Shown here in pieces: positions 12,517 through 20,318 of a stretch of DNA of 20,318 nucleotides. Source of the stretch: Candidatus Hydrogenedentota bacterium (GTDB lineage Bacteria > Hydrogenedentota > Hydrogenedentia > Hydrogenedentales > CAITNO01). The translations under genes and the position numbers were made by a program. Under the pieces are notes generated by a model. It searched no databases and was not told the origin of the DNA. It saw nothing but the letters and a program-made list of their open reading frames with translations. The DNA lies in the NCBI GenBank assembly GCA_022710255.1, contig JAKLHG010000011.1, positions 1 through 20,318 of the forward strand, read 5' to 3'. The first letter of the stretch is position 1, and every line of letters begins with the position of its first letter.

Positions 12517-13590
12517 ATGACAGCAGAAAAGAAACCATTGACTTACAGCGATGCCGGCGTCGATATCAGCGCCGCCACCACAGCGTTATCCTCTATCAAG
12601 GAACTGGTACGGCGCACGTATACGGAACATGTCTTGCGTGATATCGGCACTTTCGGCGCGATGTTCCAGTTGGATCTTGAGAATTGTCCGGAACCTGTGC
12701 TGGTATCGAGTGTTGACGGCGTAGGCACCAAGCTTAAGCTGGCGTTCATGACCGGCAGGCATAACACGGTGGGCATAGATTTGGTATCCCACTGCGTAAA
12801 TGACATCCTGGTGCAGGGTGCGCGACCGCTTTTCTTTCTGGATTATTTCGCCATGGGCAAGTTGAACCCGGAGGTGGTGGTGGAGGTGGTCCGGGGCCTT
12901 GCCACGGGCTGCCGTTACGCGGGCTGCGCCCTTATCGGCGGTGAGACCGCCGAGATGCCTGACATGTACCGCGACGGTGAATATGACCTGGCGGGCACCA
13001 TTGTGGGCATTGTGGACCGTTCCCGTATTGTGGACGGCTCCTCCATATGCGAGGGAGACGTGGTGGTGGGCCTGCCCAGTACCGGTCTGCATACCAACGG
13101 CTACAGCCTTGCCCGAAAAATCTGTTTTGAAGTGGCGGGCCTGGGCCCGGACGACCCGATGCCGGGGGTGGGCCGGACCGTGGCGGAGGCGCTTATGGAG
13201 CCACACATCAGCTATGCCAAGTTGATGCAGCTGGTCATGCGGGTGGTGGAAGTGCGCGGGATGGCGCATATCACCGGCGGCGGGATTACGGATAATTTGC
13301 CGCGCATCCTGCCGGAAGGCCTGTCGGCGGAAATCGATTTAGGCGCATGGACCGTGCCGCCACTGTTCCGGTTCCTGCAGGAGCAGGGCAATGTCGAAGA
13401 CATGGAAATGCTGCACACGTTCAATATGGGCCAGGGGTTCTTGTTTGTCATTCCTGCGGACCAGATAGACCGGCTCCAGGAAACGATCGGCCTCGCCGGC
13501 CAGCAATGTTACTTTGTCGGTAAAATCATTCAAGGTGACGGCAAAGTCCACTACACAGGAAAATTGAATTATGCCGATACATCGCATTGA
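12517..13590 (+). CDS. purM: Phosphoribosylformylglycinamidine cyclo-ligase PurM (AIR synthetase)
   Basis: The protein has 357 residues, close to the 345 of E. coli; AAGGA at 12506-12510 supports ATG 12517. It catalyses ATP-dependent closure of FGAM to AIR, step five of de novo purine synthesis. Family motifs are intact: SSVDGVGTKLKLA for ATP/phosphate binding, GIDLVSHCVNDILVQGA, GGETAEMPDMY, DLAGTIVGIVD, GLPSTGLHTNGYSLAR and HITGGGITDNLPRILP. Its last 20 bases overlap the start of purL, so the two are probably co-translated. The unrelated, mobile-looking arsenic region ends before it. Confidence 0.97.
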   Translation: MTAEKKPLTYSDAGVDISAATTALSSIKELVRRTYTEHVLRDIGTFGAMFQLDLENCPEPVLVSSVDGVGTKLKLAFMTGRHNTVGIDLVSHCVNDILVQGARPLFFLDYFAMGKLNPEVVVEVVRGLATGCRYAGCALIGGETAEMPDMYRDGEYDLAGTIVGIVDRSRIVDGSSICEGDVVVGLPSTGLHTNGYSLARKICFEVAGLGPDDPMPGVGRTVAEALMEPHISYAKLMQLVMRVVEVRGMAHITGGGITDNLPRILPEGLSAEIDLGAWTVPPLFRFLQEQGNVEDMEMLHTFNMGQGFLFVIPADQIDRLQETIGLAGQQCYFVGKIIQGDGKVHYTGKLNYADTSH

Positions 13591-16537
13591 AGTTGCCATG
13601 AAACCGGGGCTCGCAGACCCTGCGGGTGAAGCGTTGTGCGCGCGGGTTCTGGAAGACCTGGACATCCGCGTCGAGAATGCCCGCGTTCTGGATGTGTTCA
13701 CCCTCAACGCTTCCCTGAACGAACAGGAACTGGAACGGGTGCGTGCGGAACTGTTTACCGACCCGATTATCCAGGTTTCCGCCGTGAACCGCGCGTTGGC
13801 CTCCGGCTATGACTGCGTGGTTGAGGTGGGTTTTCTGCCGGGGGTGACGGACAATGTCGGGCGCAGCGCGCTCGAGGGCGTGCAGGATACGCTGGGTCGC
13901 AAGCTGGCGCCGGGCGAGGCGGTGTACAAGAGTACGCTTTACGCCCTGTCCGGCATTGACGCGGACACGGCCTCGCGCATCGCTTCCGGACTGCTGGCAA
14001 ATGAGTTGATTGAGCAATATGTCGTGAAGACAGTGAAAGAAATGCAGGCGCTGAACGGCCAGCCGCTGCTTACCCTGCCCGTGGTGACAGGACAAAGCGA
14101 CGCCACCGTACACGAGGTAAGCCTGGACCTTTCTGACGAGGCGCTGGCCGCGCTGAGCCGGGACCGCATGCTCGCACTCGAACTGGAGGAGATGCGCATC
14201 ATCCGTGACCACTACGCATCGCCAGAGGTGCGGGACCGGCGCAAACGAGCGGGACTACCGGCGGCACCTACGGATATCGAACTCGAAATCCTCGCCCAGA
14301 CCTGGTCCGAGCATTGCAAGCATAAAATTTTCAACGCCCTTATCACCTATGAGGATGAAACAGGCGCCAGCAAGACCATTGACAGTTTATTCAAGACATA
14401 CATCAAGGGCGTTACCGACGAGGTGGCCAAGCGGGTGCCCTGGCTCGTCAGCGTGTTCGAAGACAATGCGGGCATTATCCAATTTGACGAAGACCACCTG
14501 TTCGCGCTGAAAGCGGAAACGCACAACAGCCCGTCCGCACTGGACCCGTACGGTGGCGCCATGACCGGCATTGTCGGCGTCAATCGCGATGTGCTCGGCG
14601 CGGGGCTCGGTTTCCAGTGCATTTTCAACACGGACGTGTTTTGCGTTGCTTCGCCCTTTTATGCGGGCGACATTCCCCCTCGCCTGCTCCATCCCAAGCG
14701 GGTATTACGCGGCGTGCACAGTGGCGTCCGCGATGGGGGCAATCAAAGCGGTATCCCCGACCTGAACGGCGCCATTGTGTTCCATGAACGCTTTTTAGGC
14801 AAACCACTGGTGTTCTGCGGCACGGGCGGCATCAGTCCTGCAGCTGTGGCGGGGCAACCCGCCCATGAAAAGGGGGCCCGGCCGGGGGATGCCATCGTCA
14901 TGACCGGCGGCCGTATCGGCAAGGACGGCATCCACGGCGCCACCTTCTCCTCGGAACCGCTTCATGAAGGGTCGCCCGCCACCGCGGTGCAAATCGGCGA
15001 CCCGATTACCCAAAAGAAGATGGCTGATTTCCTGTTGGAAGCCCGCGACCTGGGCTTGTTCTCCTGCATCACCGACGACGGCGCGGGCGGGCTTTCCTCC
15101 AGCATCGGCGAAATGGCACGGACACCGGGCGGCGCTTCCATCTATCTGGAGAAGGCACCGCTGAAATACGCCGGGCTGGCCCCGTGGGAAATCTTCCTTT
15201 CCGAGGCGCAAGAGCGGATGACGCTGGCCGTGCCGCCCGACCGCCTGGACGCCTTCATGGACCTGGCGCGCCGCCGCGAAGTGGAGGCGACCGTGTTAGG
15301 TGAATTTAACGATTCCGGTCGGCTGGAGTGCTTCTTCGAGGACCGGCTGATTGCCTCGCTTGACATGGAATTCCTGCACGGAGGCCTGCCGCGCATGCGC
15401 TTAGAAGCACGGCTGGAACCAGTGCTGCCCATGCCCGAAGCGCCGCTGACCGCGGACGGGAGCGATATCACCGCCGAACTGCTTGACGTGCTCGCGTCCC
15501 TGAACGTGTGCAGCAAAGAGAGTTTTGTGCGGATGTACGACCATGAGGTGCTTGGCCAGAGCGTCCTCAAACAATTCCAGGGGGAACGTCATGACGGCCC
15601 CGGCGACGCCGGCGTCATCAAACCGGTGGCCGGCAGCACGCGCGGCCTGGCCGTCGCCTGCGGCATCTGCCCGAAGTACAGTGACCTGGACGCTTATGCC
15701 ATGGCCGCGTGCGCCGTGGACGAAGCCGTGCGCAACCTGGTTGCGGTCGGGGCTTCGCTCGGTTCCATTGCGGGACTGGACAATTTCTGCTGGCCGGATC
15801 CCGTACAAAGCGCGGGCACGCCGGACGGGCGGCATAAACTGGCCCAACTGGTGCGCGCCTGCGAAGCCCTCTACGACGTCTGCCTCGCCTATGACATTCC
15901 CCTGATCAGCGGCAAGGACAGCATGAAAAACGATTACCGCATCGGAGAAACCAAGATCAGCATTCCGCCGACCCTGCTGTTCACTGCCGTCGCCATGATT
16001 GACGATGTTCGTAAGGTAATCAGCATGGACGTCAAGGGCCCGGGCCACGTGGTCTACGTGCTGGGTGAAACCCGGGAAGAACTGGGCGGCAGCGAATACC
16101 TTTCCTTGCGGGGCAAGTCCGGCGGCAGCGCCCCCCAGGTGTTTCCCCTGTCCTCCAGGGCCTTGTATGAACGCCTGAGCGGGGCCATTGCCAGCGGGCT
16201 GGTGACTTCGTGCCATGACGTTTCCGATGGCGGGCTGGGCGCGGCCCTTGCCGAAACGGCCTTTGCCGGCGGATTTGGCATGACGGTTTCCCTCTCCTCC
16301 ATCGGCGTGGCAAACGGCGCCACGGCCCTGTTCAGTGAAACGCCGGGCCGGTTCGTAGCCACCGTGCGCCCGGAACACACCGGCGCGTTCGAGGCCGCCC
16401 TGAACGGCAGCCCCTGCTATCGCATCGGCGAAACCGGCGAAGATACGATGCTTCACATTATCTGCGGAGACGGCAGGATTGTTTCCGCAAACCTGGATAC
16501 TCTGCGCAACGCCTGGAAGACGACGCTCGACTGGTGA
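13571..16537 (+). CDS. purL: Phosphoribosylformylglycinamidine synthase PurL with PurS-like N-terminal duplication
   Basis: The protein has 988 residues. It is larger than the small PurL of the three-protein PurSQL enzyme (about 720-750) and smaller than the 1300-residue fused form because the glutaminase is a separate gene (purQ, next). Residues about 4-73 and 76-160 look like two PurS-like units in tandem, standing in for the PurS dimer. The synthetase follows: TWSEHCKHK with His248, AETHNSPSALDPYGGAMTG, GVHSGVRDGGNQSGIP, DGAGGLSSSIGE, and in the second half SGKDSMKND (781-788) and HDVSDGGLGAALAE. It converts FGAR and ammonia from PurQ to FGAM, using ATP. The start overlaps purM by 20 bases and the stop lies 23 bases before the preferred purQ start. 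Confidence 0.96.
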   Translation: MPIHRIEVAMKPGLADPAGEALCARVLEDLDIRVENARVLDVFTLNASLNEQELERVRAELFTDPIIQVSAVNRALASGYDCVVEVGFLPGVTDNVGRSALEGVQDTLGRKLAPGEAVYKSTLYALSGIDADTASRIASGLLANELIEQYVVKTVKEMQALNGQPLLTLPVVTGQSDATVHEVSLDLSDEALAALSRDRMLALELEEMRIIRDHYASPEVRDRRKRAGLPAAPTDIELEILAQTWSEHCKHKIFNALITYEDETGASKTIDSLFKTYIKGVTDEVAKRVPWLVSVFEDNAGIIQFDEDHLFALKAETHNSPSALDPYGGAMTGIVGVNRDVLGAGLGFQCIFNTDVFCVASPFYAGDIPPRLLHPKRVLRGVHSGVRDGGNQSGIPDLNGAIVFHERFLGKPLVFCGTGGISPAAVAGQPAHEKGARPGDAIVMTGGRIGKDGIHGATFSSEPLHEGSPATAVQIGDPITQKKMADFLLEARDLGLFSCITDDGAGGLSSSIGEMARTPGGASIYLEKAPLKYAGLAPWEIFLSEAQERMTLAVPPDRLDAFMDLARRREVEATVLGEFNDSGRLECFFEDRLIASLDMEFLHGGLPRMRLEARLEPVLPMPEAPLTADGSDITAELLDVLASLNVCSKESFVRMYDHEVLGQSVLKQFQGERHDGPGDAGVIKPVAGSTRGLAVACGICPKYSDLDAYAMAACAVDEAVRNLVAVGASLGSIAGLDNFCWPDPVQSAGTPDGRHKLAQLVRACEALYDVCLAYDIPLISGKDSMKNDYRIGETKISIPPTLLFTAVAMIDDVRKVISMDVKGPGHVVYVLGETREELGGSEYLSLRGKSGGSAPQVFPLSSRALYERLSGAIASGLVTSCHDVSDGGLGAALAETAFAGGFGMTVSLSSIGVANGATALFSETPGRFVATVRPEHTGAFEAALNGSPCYRIGETGEDTMLHIICGDGRIVSANLDTLRNAWKTTLDW

Positions 16538-16560
16538 CACGGCATAAGGATTCTGCAGCG

Positions 16561-17352
16561 ATGACTGTTAACGCTTTGGTACTGACCGGATTCGGCATAA
16601 ATTGTGACAACGAGACGTGCCGCGCTTTTACCCGCGCGGGGGCCGATACCTCACGGGTGCATCTCAATGACTTGATTGAACACCTGGACCTGCTGGACAG
16701 GGCCCACATTCTGGCCATTCCCGGCGGCTTTTCGTTTGGCGACCATGTCGCCTCGGGAAAAGTGCTGGCCAACCGGTTGCGCTACAAACTGGGCGCGCCG
16801 CTGGAGCGTTTTGTGGGCGCGGGAAAACTGGTTATCGGCATCTGCAACGGCTTTCAGGTGATGGTGAAAATGGGCCTGCTCCCCCTCTTCGACGGCGCCT
16901 TCTCGCGGGAAGTGACCCTTGCCTGGAACGACACCTGCCGGTTTGAAAACCGCTGGGTCCACCTGGGCGTCACGCCCGGTACGGCCTGTGTCTGGTTGAA
17001 AGACATGGAGGCCCTTCCCCTGCCCGTGCGCCACGGCGAGGGTAAGTTTATGGTCCGCGATGACGCGGTGCTGCGAAAATTGCGCGACAACGGCCAGGTG
17101 GCCCTTCGCTATGTTCGCGCCGACGGCACCCCGGCCGCCGGGGAATTCCCCTGCAATCCAAACGGGGCCGTGGATGATATCGCCGGGATCTGCGATCCCA
17201 CCGGCCGGATCTTCGGGCTGATGCCCCATCCGGAAGGATACCAGGATCGGGAAAATCACCCGCAATGGACGCGGGCGGAAGTCCCCGCCGAAGGGATGGG
17301 GCTACGCGTATTCAAAAACGCGGTGGCCTTCGCGGAAAAAGAATTACGCTGA
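16561..17352 (+). CDS. purQ: Phosphoribosylformylglycinamidine synthase glutaminase subunit PurQ
   Basis: The protein has 263 residues from ATG 16561, which follows AAGGA at 16546-16550. A GTG at 16534 overlapping the purL stop is in frame but adds nine residues unlike the family, whose proteins begin near ALVLTGFGINCDNET. It is a class I glutamine amidotransferase: nucleophile Cys95 in GICNGFQVM, and His223 and Glu225 in LMPHPEGY. It releases ammonia from glutamine for PurL. At 263 residues it is longer than the roughly 225 of Bacillus PurQ and similar to the form paired with roughly 1000-residue PurL proteins. No PurS gene is nearby, which fits the fused PurS-like part of PurL. Confidence 0.95.
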   Translation: MTVNALVLTGFGINCDNETCRAFTRAGADTSRVHLNDLIEHLDLLDRAHILAIPGGFSFGDHVASGKVLANRLRYKLGAPLERFVGAGKLVIGICNGFQVMVKMGLLPLFDGAFSREVTLAWNDTCRFENRWVHLGVTPGTACVWLKDMEALPLPVRHGEGKFMVRDDAVLRKLRDNGQVALRYVRADGTPAAGEFPCNPNGAVDDIAGICDPTGRIFGLMPHPEGYQDRENHPQWTRAEVPAEGMGLRVFKNAVAFAEKELR

Positions 17353-17387
17353 CGGCCGATGAGGCGTCTTCCTGGCGGGCTCCGAAG

Positions 17388-17393
17388 TATAAT
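17388..17393 (+). promoter_or_regulatory. Isolated consensus -10 box before rsmE
   Basis: A perfect TATAAT lies 17 bases before the rsmE start codon, in a region otherwise rich in G+C. No -35 is recognisable at 16-18 bases and there is no TGn extension. A start about 7 bases on would give a leader of some 11 bases with AGGG (17401-17404) as ribosome site. Confidence 0.3.
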
Positions 17394-17410
17394 GATGACC
17401 AGGGTTTGAC

Positions 17411-18169
17411 ATGTCCCATCCACATCGTTTCTATGCGCCTTTTGCGCCCGGAGAATCCGGCGCGATACGGCTGCCTTCCGAGGAGGCGCACCACGCCTTG
17501 CGCGTGGCCCGTCTGAGGCAGGGAGACCCCGTATCCGTAATCAACGGGCAGGGCGATGAAATCCGGGGGCTTCTTTCCGTTTCGGGGAAGCAAAACGTGT
17601 ATGTCGAAGTCCGCGAACAGGCCGCCTGCCCCCCTCCCCCTGTCGCGCTGACCCTCGCCCTGGGCGGGTTGCACCAGGAAAAGGCCCTGCAAGAGGTTAT
17701 CCGGCGCGCCGTGGAGACCGGTTTCTCCAGGATATGCTTCTGGCAGGCGGAGCATTCTCAAAAACCGGTGGCGGTTCACGACAAGTGCTTCAAAACGGCC
17801 CTGGAAACCTGTAAACAGTGCGGGCGCCTCTATGTTCCCGTTATCGACACGGCACCCTCCCTGGAGCAGTTTCTGACCGATTTTGACGGTCCCGGAATTA
17901 TCGGTGTTACAGAAATGGAGGGAAAGGTGCCCGAACCTGCCGTCATTGAAACACGCCTGGCCATCGTGGTCGGCCCGGAGGGTGATTTTTCCGTCCGGGA
18001 ACGGGAGGTTGTTGAAGCGTTCGGACTCACCCCGGTGTCCCTGGGGAAATATATCTACCGCAGTGAAACCGCAGCGGCCATGTTGATGACGCTGGCAGCC
18101 TCCATAGTGGGAGAGCTGGGGCCGCCGTTGCCCATCTCCTGTTTCCCATCGGCGGATCCTTCCTCATGA
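17411..18169 (+). CDS. rsmE: 16S rRNA (uracil-1498-N3)-methyltransferase RsmE
   Basis: The protein has 252 residues, normal for RsmE. An N-terminal PUA-like part (HRFYAP..; EEAHHALRVARLRQGDPV) is followed by a SPOUT methyltransferase domain. That domain carries the family segments LGGLHQEKALQEVIRRAVETG, VVGPEGDFS..E and the knot SLGKYIYRSETAAAML, where LGPRILRTETA is usual. It methylates U1498 in the 30S decoding region using SAM. Start ATG 17411 has AGGG at 17401-17404. The stop overlaps the next start as ATGA, so the glycosyltransferase downstream is translationally coupled despite the unrelated function. Assignment is confident. Confidence 0.94.
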   Translation: MSHPHRFYAPFAPGESGAIRLPSEEAHHALRVARLRQGDPVSVINGQGDEIRGLLSVSGKQNVYVEVREQAACPPPPVALTLALGGLHQEKALQEVIRRAVETGFSRICFWQAEHSQKPVAVHDKCFKTALETCKQCGRLYVPVIDTAPSLEQFLTDFDGPGIIGVTEMEGKVPEPAVIETRLAIVVGPEGDFSVREREVVEAFGLTPVSLGKYIYRSETAAAMLMTLAASIVGELGPPLPISCFPSADPSS

Positions 18170-19389
18170 AAATCCTTTTCCTATGCCAATATTTTCCACC
18201 CGAGCCGGGCGCGCCCGCAGCCCGGACCCATGAACATGCCAAAGAATGGGTGCGCATGGGCCATGAGGTGACCGTGGTGTGCGGCATTCCCAATCATCCG
18301 GACGGCGAGGTGCCCCTGAACTACCGGCACAAGTACGTCTACGAGGAGATCCTGGATGACATCCGCGTGTTGCGCTGCTGGTTCCTGGTGGCGGCAAATA
18401 CGGGACGGGTGCGCCGCAGCATCGCCTTCATCAGTTTCATGCTGGCTTCTCTGTACTGGGGTATGGTCAAGGGAGGCCGGGCCGACGTTGTCATGGCAAC
18501 CTCCCCGCAGCTCCTGTGCGGTCTGGCCGGTTATGGCGTTGCCCGGGTAAAACGCGCCCTGTTCGTCTTCGAAGTGCGCGACCTCTGGCCGCGGCAGATT
18601 ATAGATTTGGGAGTGTTGCGGAATCCCTGGCTCATTACGCTGCTCCGCGGCGTGGAACGCTTCCTGTACCGTAAGGCCGCCATAATTATCACCGTGGCGG
18701 AGGCTGCGCGCCGCGAATTGGTCCAGTCCGGCGTTCCCCCCGAAAAGATTCATACCATCACCAATGCCATCGCCCTTGATGTGTTCAAACCCCAGCCCCG
18801 GTTGGGCGCCATGCGGTACCGCTACGGGTGGGGGGAACGGACCCTGGTCATGTATATCGGCACCCACGGCCTTTCCCAGGGACTGGAAACCGTTCTGGCC
18901 GCCGCCCGCGAACTGGAAGAACGGGAGGATCTCCATTTTGTTTTTGTGGGTTCCGGCGCGGAGCGGGAATCCCTGATCAAAACCGCCGAGCAGGGCGGCC
19001 TGAAGAACGTGGAATTTATTCCAAACCAGCCGCGCCCGGACATGCCCGATTTCTACGCCGCCGCCGATATCTGCCTGGTGCCCCTGAGACAGCGAGGCGT
19101 ATTCCTCACTAATATTCCGAGCAAGATGTTTGAAATCATGGCCTGCGCACGGCCGATTATTCTGGGCGTGGAAGGCCAGGGCCGGGAAATACTGGAGGAG
19201 GCCGGCGCCGGCATTGCGGTGCCCCCCGAAGACCCGCACGCCTTGGCTGCGGCCATCCGCGCCCTGGCGGATAATCCGGAAGCGCGCAGGCGTTATGGCG
19301 AAAACGGGCGCCGTTACGTGGAAAAGGCCAGCAATCGTGCAGAGAAGGCACGCGAGCTTATCGATATCGTACAGCGCGCCTTTTCTTGA
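18166..19389 (+). CDS. Glycosyltransferase family 4 (GT-B, WbuB/WcaI-like)
   Basis: The protein has 407 residues. The N-terminal Rossmann half begins KILFLCQYFPPEPGAPAARTHEHAKEW, with the glycine-containing loop typical of GT4 enzymes that act in polysaccharide assembly. FEVRDLWPRQIIDLG in the middle is characteristic of the WbuB-like group. The C-terminal half has YIGTHGLSQGLE, the donor-binding FVGSGAERESL and FYAAADICLVPL. In NIPSKMFEIMACARPIILG, Glu is the EX7E-type first acid, with GREILEEAGAGI after it. It transfers a sugar, likely an amino sugar, from a nucleotide donor to a lipid-linked or surface glycan acceptor on the cytoplasmic face. The donor and acceptor are not determinable here. 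No other glycan genes are in the window. Confidence 0.9.
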   Translation: MKILFLCQYFPPEPGAPAARTHEHAKEWVRMGHEVTVVCGIPNHPDGEVPLNYRHKYVYEEILDDIRVLRCWFLVAANTGRVRRSIAFISFMLASLYWGMVKGGRADVVMATSPQLLCGLAGYGVARVKRALFVFEVRDLWPRQIIDLGVLRNPWLITLLRGVERFLYRKAAIIITVAEAARRELVQSGVPPEKIHTITNAIALDVFKPQPRLGAMRYRYGWGERTLVMYIGTHGLSQGLETVLAAARELEEREDLHFVFVGSGAERESLIKTAEQGGLKNVEFIPNQPRPDMPDFYAAADICLVPLRQRGVFLTNIPSKMFEIMACARPIILGVEGQGREILEEAGAGIAVPPEDPHALAAAIRALADNPEARRRYGENGRRYVEKASNRAEKARELIDIVQRAFS

Positions 19390-19436
19390 CGAGGCGCATG
19401 CCTGGGCCGGTCTCCGTCGTGAACATTTTATTCATT

Positions 19437-19465
19437 TTGATTTCCTCTCAACCTTTGTCTAGTAT
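19437..19465 (+). promoter_or_regulatory. Candidate promoter for a leaderless transcript
   Basis: TTGATT (19437-19442) and TAGTAT (19460-19465) are 17 bases apart, each four of six to consensus, in an A+T-rich gap. Counting seven bases from the -10 places the start of transcription at the ATG of the next gene, 19472, which has no Shine-Dalgarno sequence. Confidence 0.35.
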
Positions 19466-19471
19466 GTATTC

Positions 19472-20318
19472 ATGTGTGACACTGCCCCCATAGAATGCTC
19501 CGATGCGCCGGAAACACGCCCCGTGCGGTCTTGGGCCAAGGTGCTCCTGGTCTGGGGCGTGCTCACGGCGCTATTCGCCGTCTTCAATCTTCTGTATTGG
19601 CCGGTGTACCGGAAGCAGGCCATGACCCACCCCGAGGCCTTTGTGGACTATGCGTGTACCCCGCCGCCTCAAGAAGCCCGGCGGGTATTGCGTGAGGGTA
19701 TCGCCCAGTTCAACCCGCCTTGGGACGTCCCGTATCTGCGCCTGGCGGATCTGGAAAAACAGGCTGGAAATACGGACGACGCCCTTATTCTTGAAGCGCG
19801 TGCGGGCTTCTATGGGCTGCTGCGACAAGACCCCGCGCCCTTGGAAGCACTGGCCGCGCTGGCGGCTAAAGTGTCCCCGCAATTGGGCGTTGTCCAGGCA
19901 CCGGAGATCGCCGCCGGACTGTCCCGGGCCACGGCTTCCCTGGCCTCCGCCCTCGGCTTGGGAACCGCCCTGGATTCATGGGCACCGGAAGCGCAGATCG
20001 CCCTCTTTACCCTGGGCGGCAGCGTCTTTTCCTTCGACGGTGCCATCGGCGACACCGGCGTTCGCGCCCCCGTCCCCCTGCTCGTGTACAGCGGCGGCGG
20101 CATGGATAACCAGCGCGGGGCGCACATCCTCGTCGGCGCGGCCGACCATGCCGCCCGACAGAGGGGCATGCACATTGTGCTCCTGACCCCGGACACGGGG
20201 GCCGTGCTCCGGACCGACCGCTTCGACTTGTGGGAAAGTACACTGGAGGCCGAGCGCATGCTGCAGTTTCTCACCCGTGCACCGGAAGGCTGCATCGGCC
20301 TGTTCGCCGTCTGCGATG
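19472..20318 (+). CDS. Membrane-anchored protein with ILEI/FAM3-like domain, 3' truncated by window end
   Basis: An open frame of 282 codons runs from ATG 19472 to the window edge. An in-frame TAG at 19460 rules out an earlier start. Residues about 21-46 are one membrane helix (KVLLVWGVLTALFAVFNLLYW), so the rest is probably outside the cytoplasm. Residues 60-150 are helical and TPR-like (REGIAQFN, LRLADLEKQAGNTDDALIL). Residues about 205-282 contain QRGAHILVGAADHA, GMHIVLLTPDTGAVLRTDRF and APEGCIGLFAVCD. These resemble the ILEI (interleukin-like EMT inducer)/FAM3 domain, with its GxNVxVLdpxTGxVxxxrxFD and PxGxiVlxAvxD pattern. That domain occurs in bacterial surface proteins and may bind carbohydrate; the role is unknown. 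It lies 82 bases after the glycosyltransferase, with a possible promoter of its own. Confidence 0.75.
   Translation, partial: MCDTAPIECSDAPETRPVRSWAKVLLVWGVLTALFAVFNLLYWPVYRKQAMTHPEAFVDYACTPPPQEARRVLREGIAQFNPPWDVPYLRLADLEKQAGNTDDALILEARAGFYGLLRQDPAPLEALAALAAKVSPQLGVVQAPEIAAGLSRATASLASALGLGTALDSWAPEAQIALFTLGGSVFSFDGAIGDTGVRAPVPLLVYSGGGMDNQRGAHILVGAADHAARQRGMHIVLLTPDTGAVLRTDRFDLWESTLEAERMLQFLTRAPEGCIGLFAVCD

Noticed and set aside
12411..12641. 76-codon open frame running from the purM leader into purM
   Set aside because: It begins in the structured leader without a ribosome site and continues in the wrong frame through conserved purM sequence.
15401..16540. Long open frame (379 codons) on the minus strand opposite purL
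   Set aside because: It is antisense to a confidently identified, motif-complete gene. Its translation is low in recognisable structure and is the usual by-product of G+C-rich third positions.
16534..16560. GTG start for purQ overlapping the purL stop
   Set aside because: The extra nine residues are not family-like, and ATG 16561 has a better ribosome site and the expected N-terminus.
18181..19239. 352-codon minus-strand open frame opposite the glycosyltransferase
   Set aside because: It is a complement shadow of a clear GT4 gene; no ribosome site and no recognisable domain.

Overview
The window is bacterial DNA with tightly packed genes, nearly all on the + strand. It joins a large arsenic-handling and thiol-redox gene cluster (about 1-11.2 kb) to an ordinary housekeeping segment (about 12.5-19.4 kb). 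The signal-anchored thioredoxins, Tat-type signal and MacB-like ABC permease suggest a Gram-negative-type, probably anaerobic, uncultured lineage. Intergenic tracts of GGAC/GTCC words spaced 9 bases apart recall genomes of the Planctomycetes/Lentisphaerae/Hydrogenedentes kind. That placement is an inference; no rRNA or other phylogenetic marker was available.

Arsenic part 1 (1-4013): the end of an ArsF-like protein, a membrane-anchored thioredoxin (CIPC), an exported SurA-N-like/thioredoxin fusion (CRSC), a CcdA-type membrane electron carrier, a small Cys-rich DUF6951-like protein, a Tat-signal flavodoxin-fold oxidoreductase and a thioredoxin-coupled arsenate reductase, ArsC. Together they look like a system that moves reducing power across the membrane, next to arsenate reduction.

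Arsenic part 2 (4246-11191): a strong sigma70-type promoter overlapping a near-perfect palindrome drives arsR. Next come two paralogous, membrane-anchored proteins with degenerate thioredoxin-like domains and a Cys-rich C-terminal tail. They are followed by a MacB/LolCDE-like ABC permease and ATPase, the As(III) methyltransferase ArsM and the arsenite efflux pump Acr3. The paralog pair plus ABC transporter is not part of any classical ars operon I know and is the best candidate for an undescribed system.

Convergent to acr3 lies a lone gene (11369-12097, minus strand) for a small protein that looks like an SH3/KOW-like domain fused to a CHAT/caspase-like domain with a His/Cys dyad. A 419-base divergent intergenic region with structured leader elements follows. 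Then come purM-purL-purQ (overlapping; PurL carries a PurS-like duplicated N-terminus), rsmE, a GT4 glycosyltransferase and the beginning of a membrane-anchored protein with an ILEI/FAM3-like domain that runs off the window. No tRNA, rRNA, CRISPR array, transposase or phage gene was seen.
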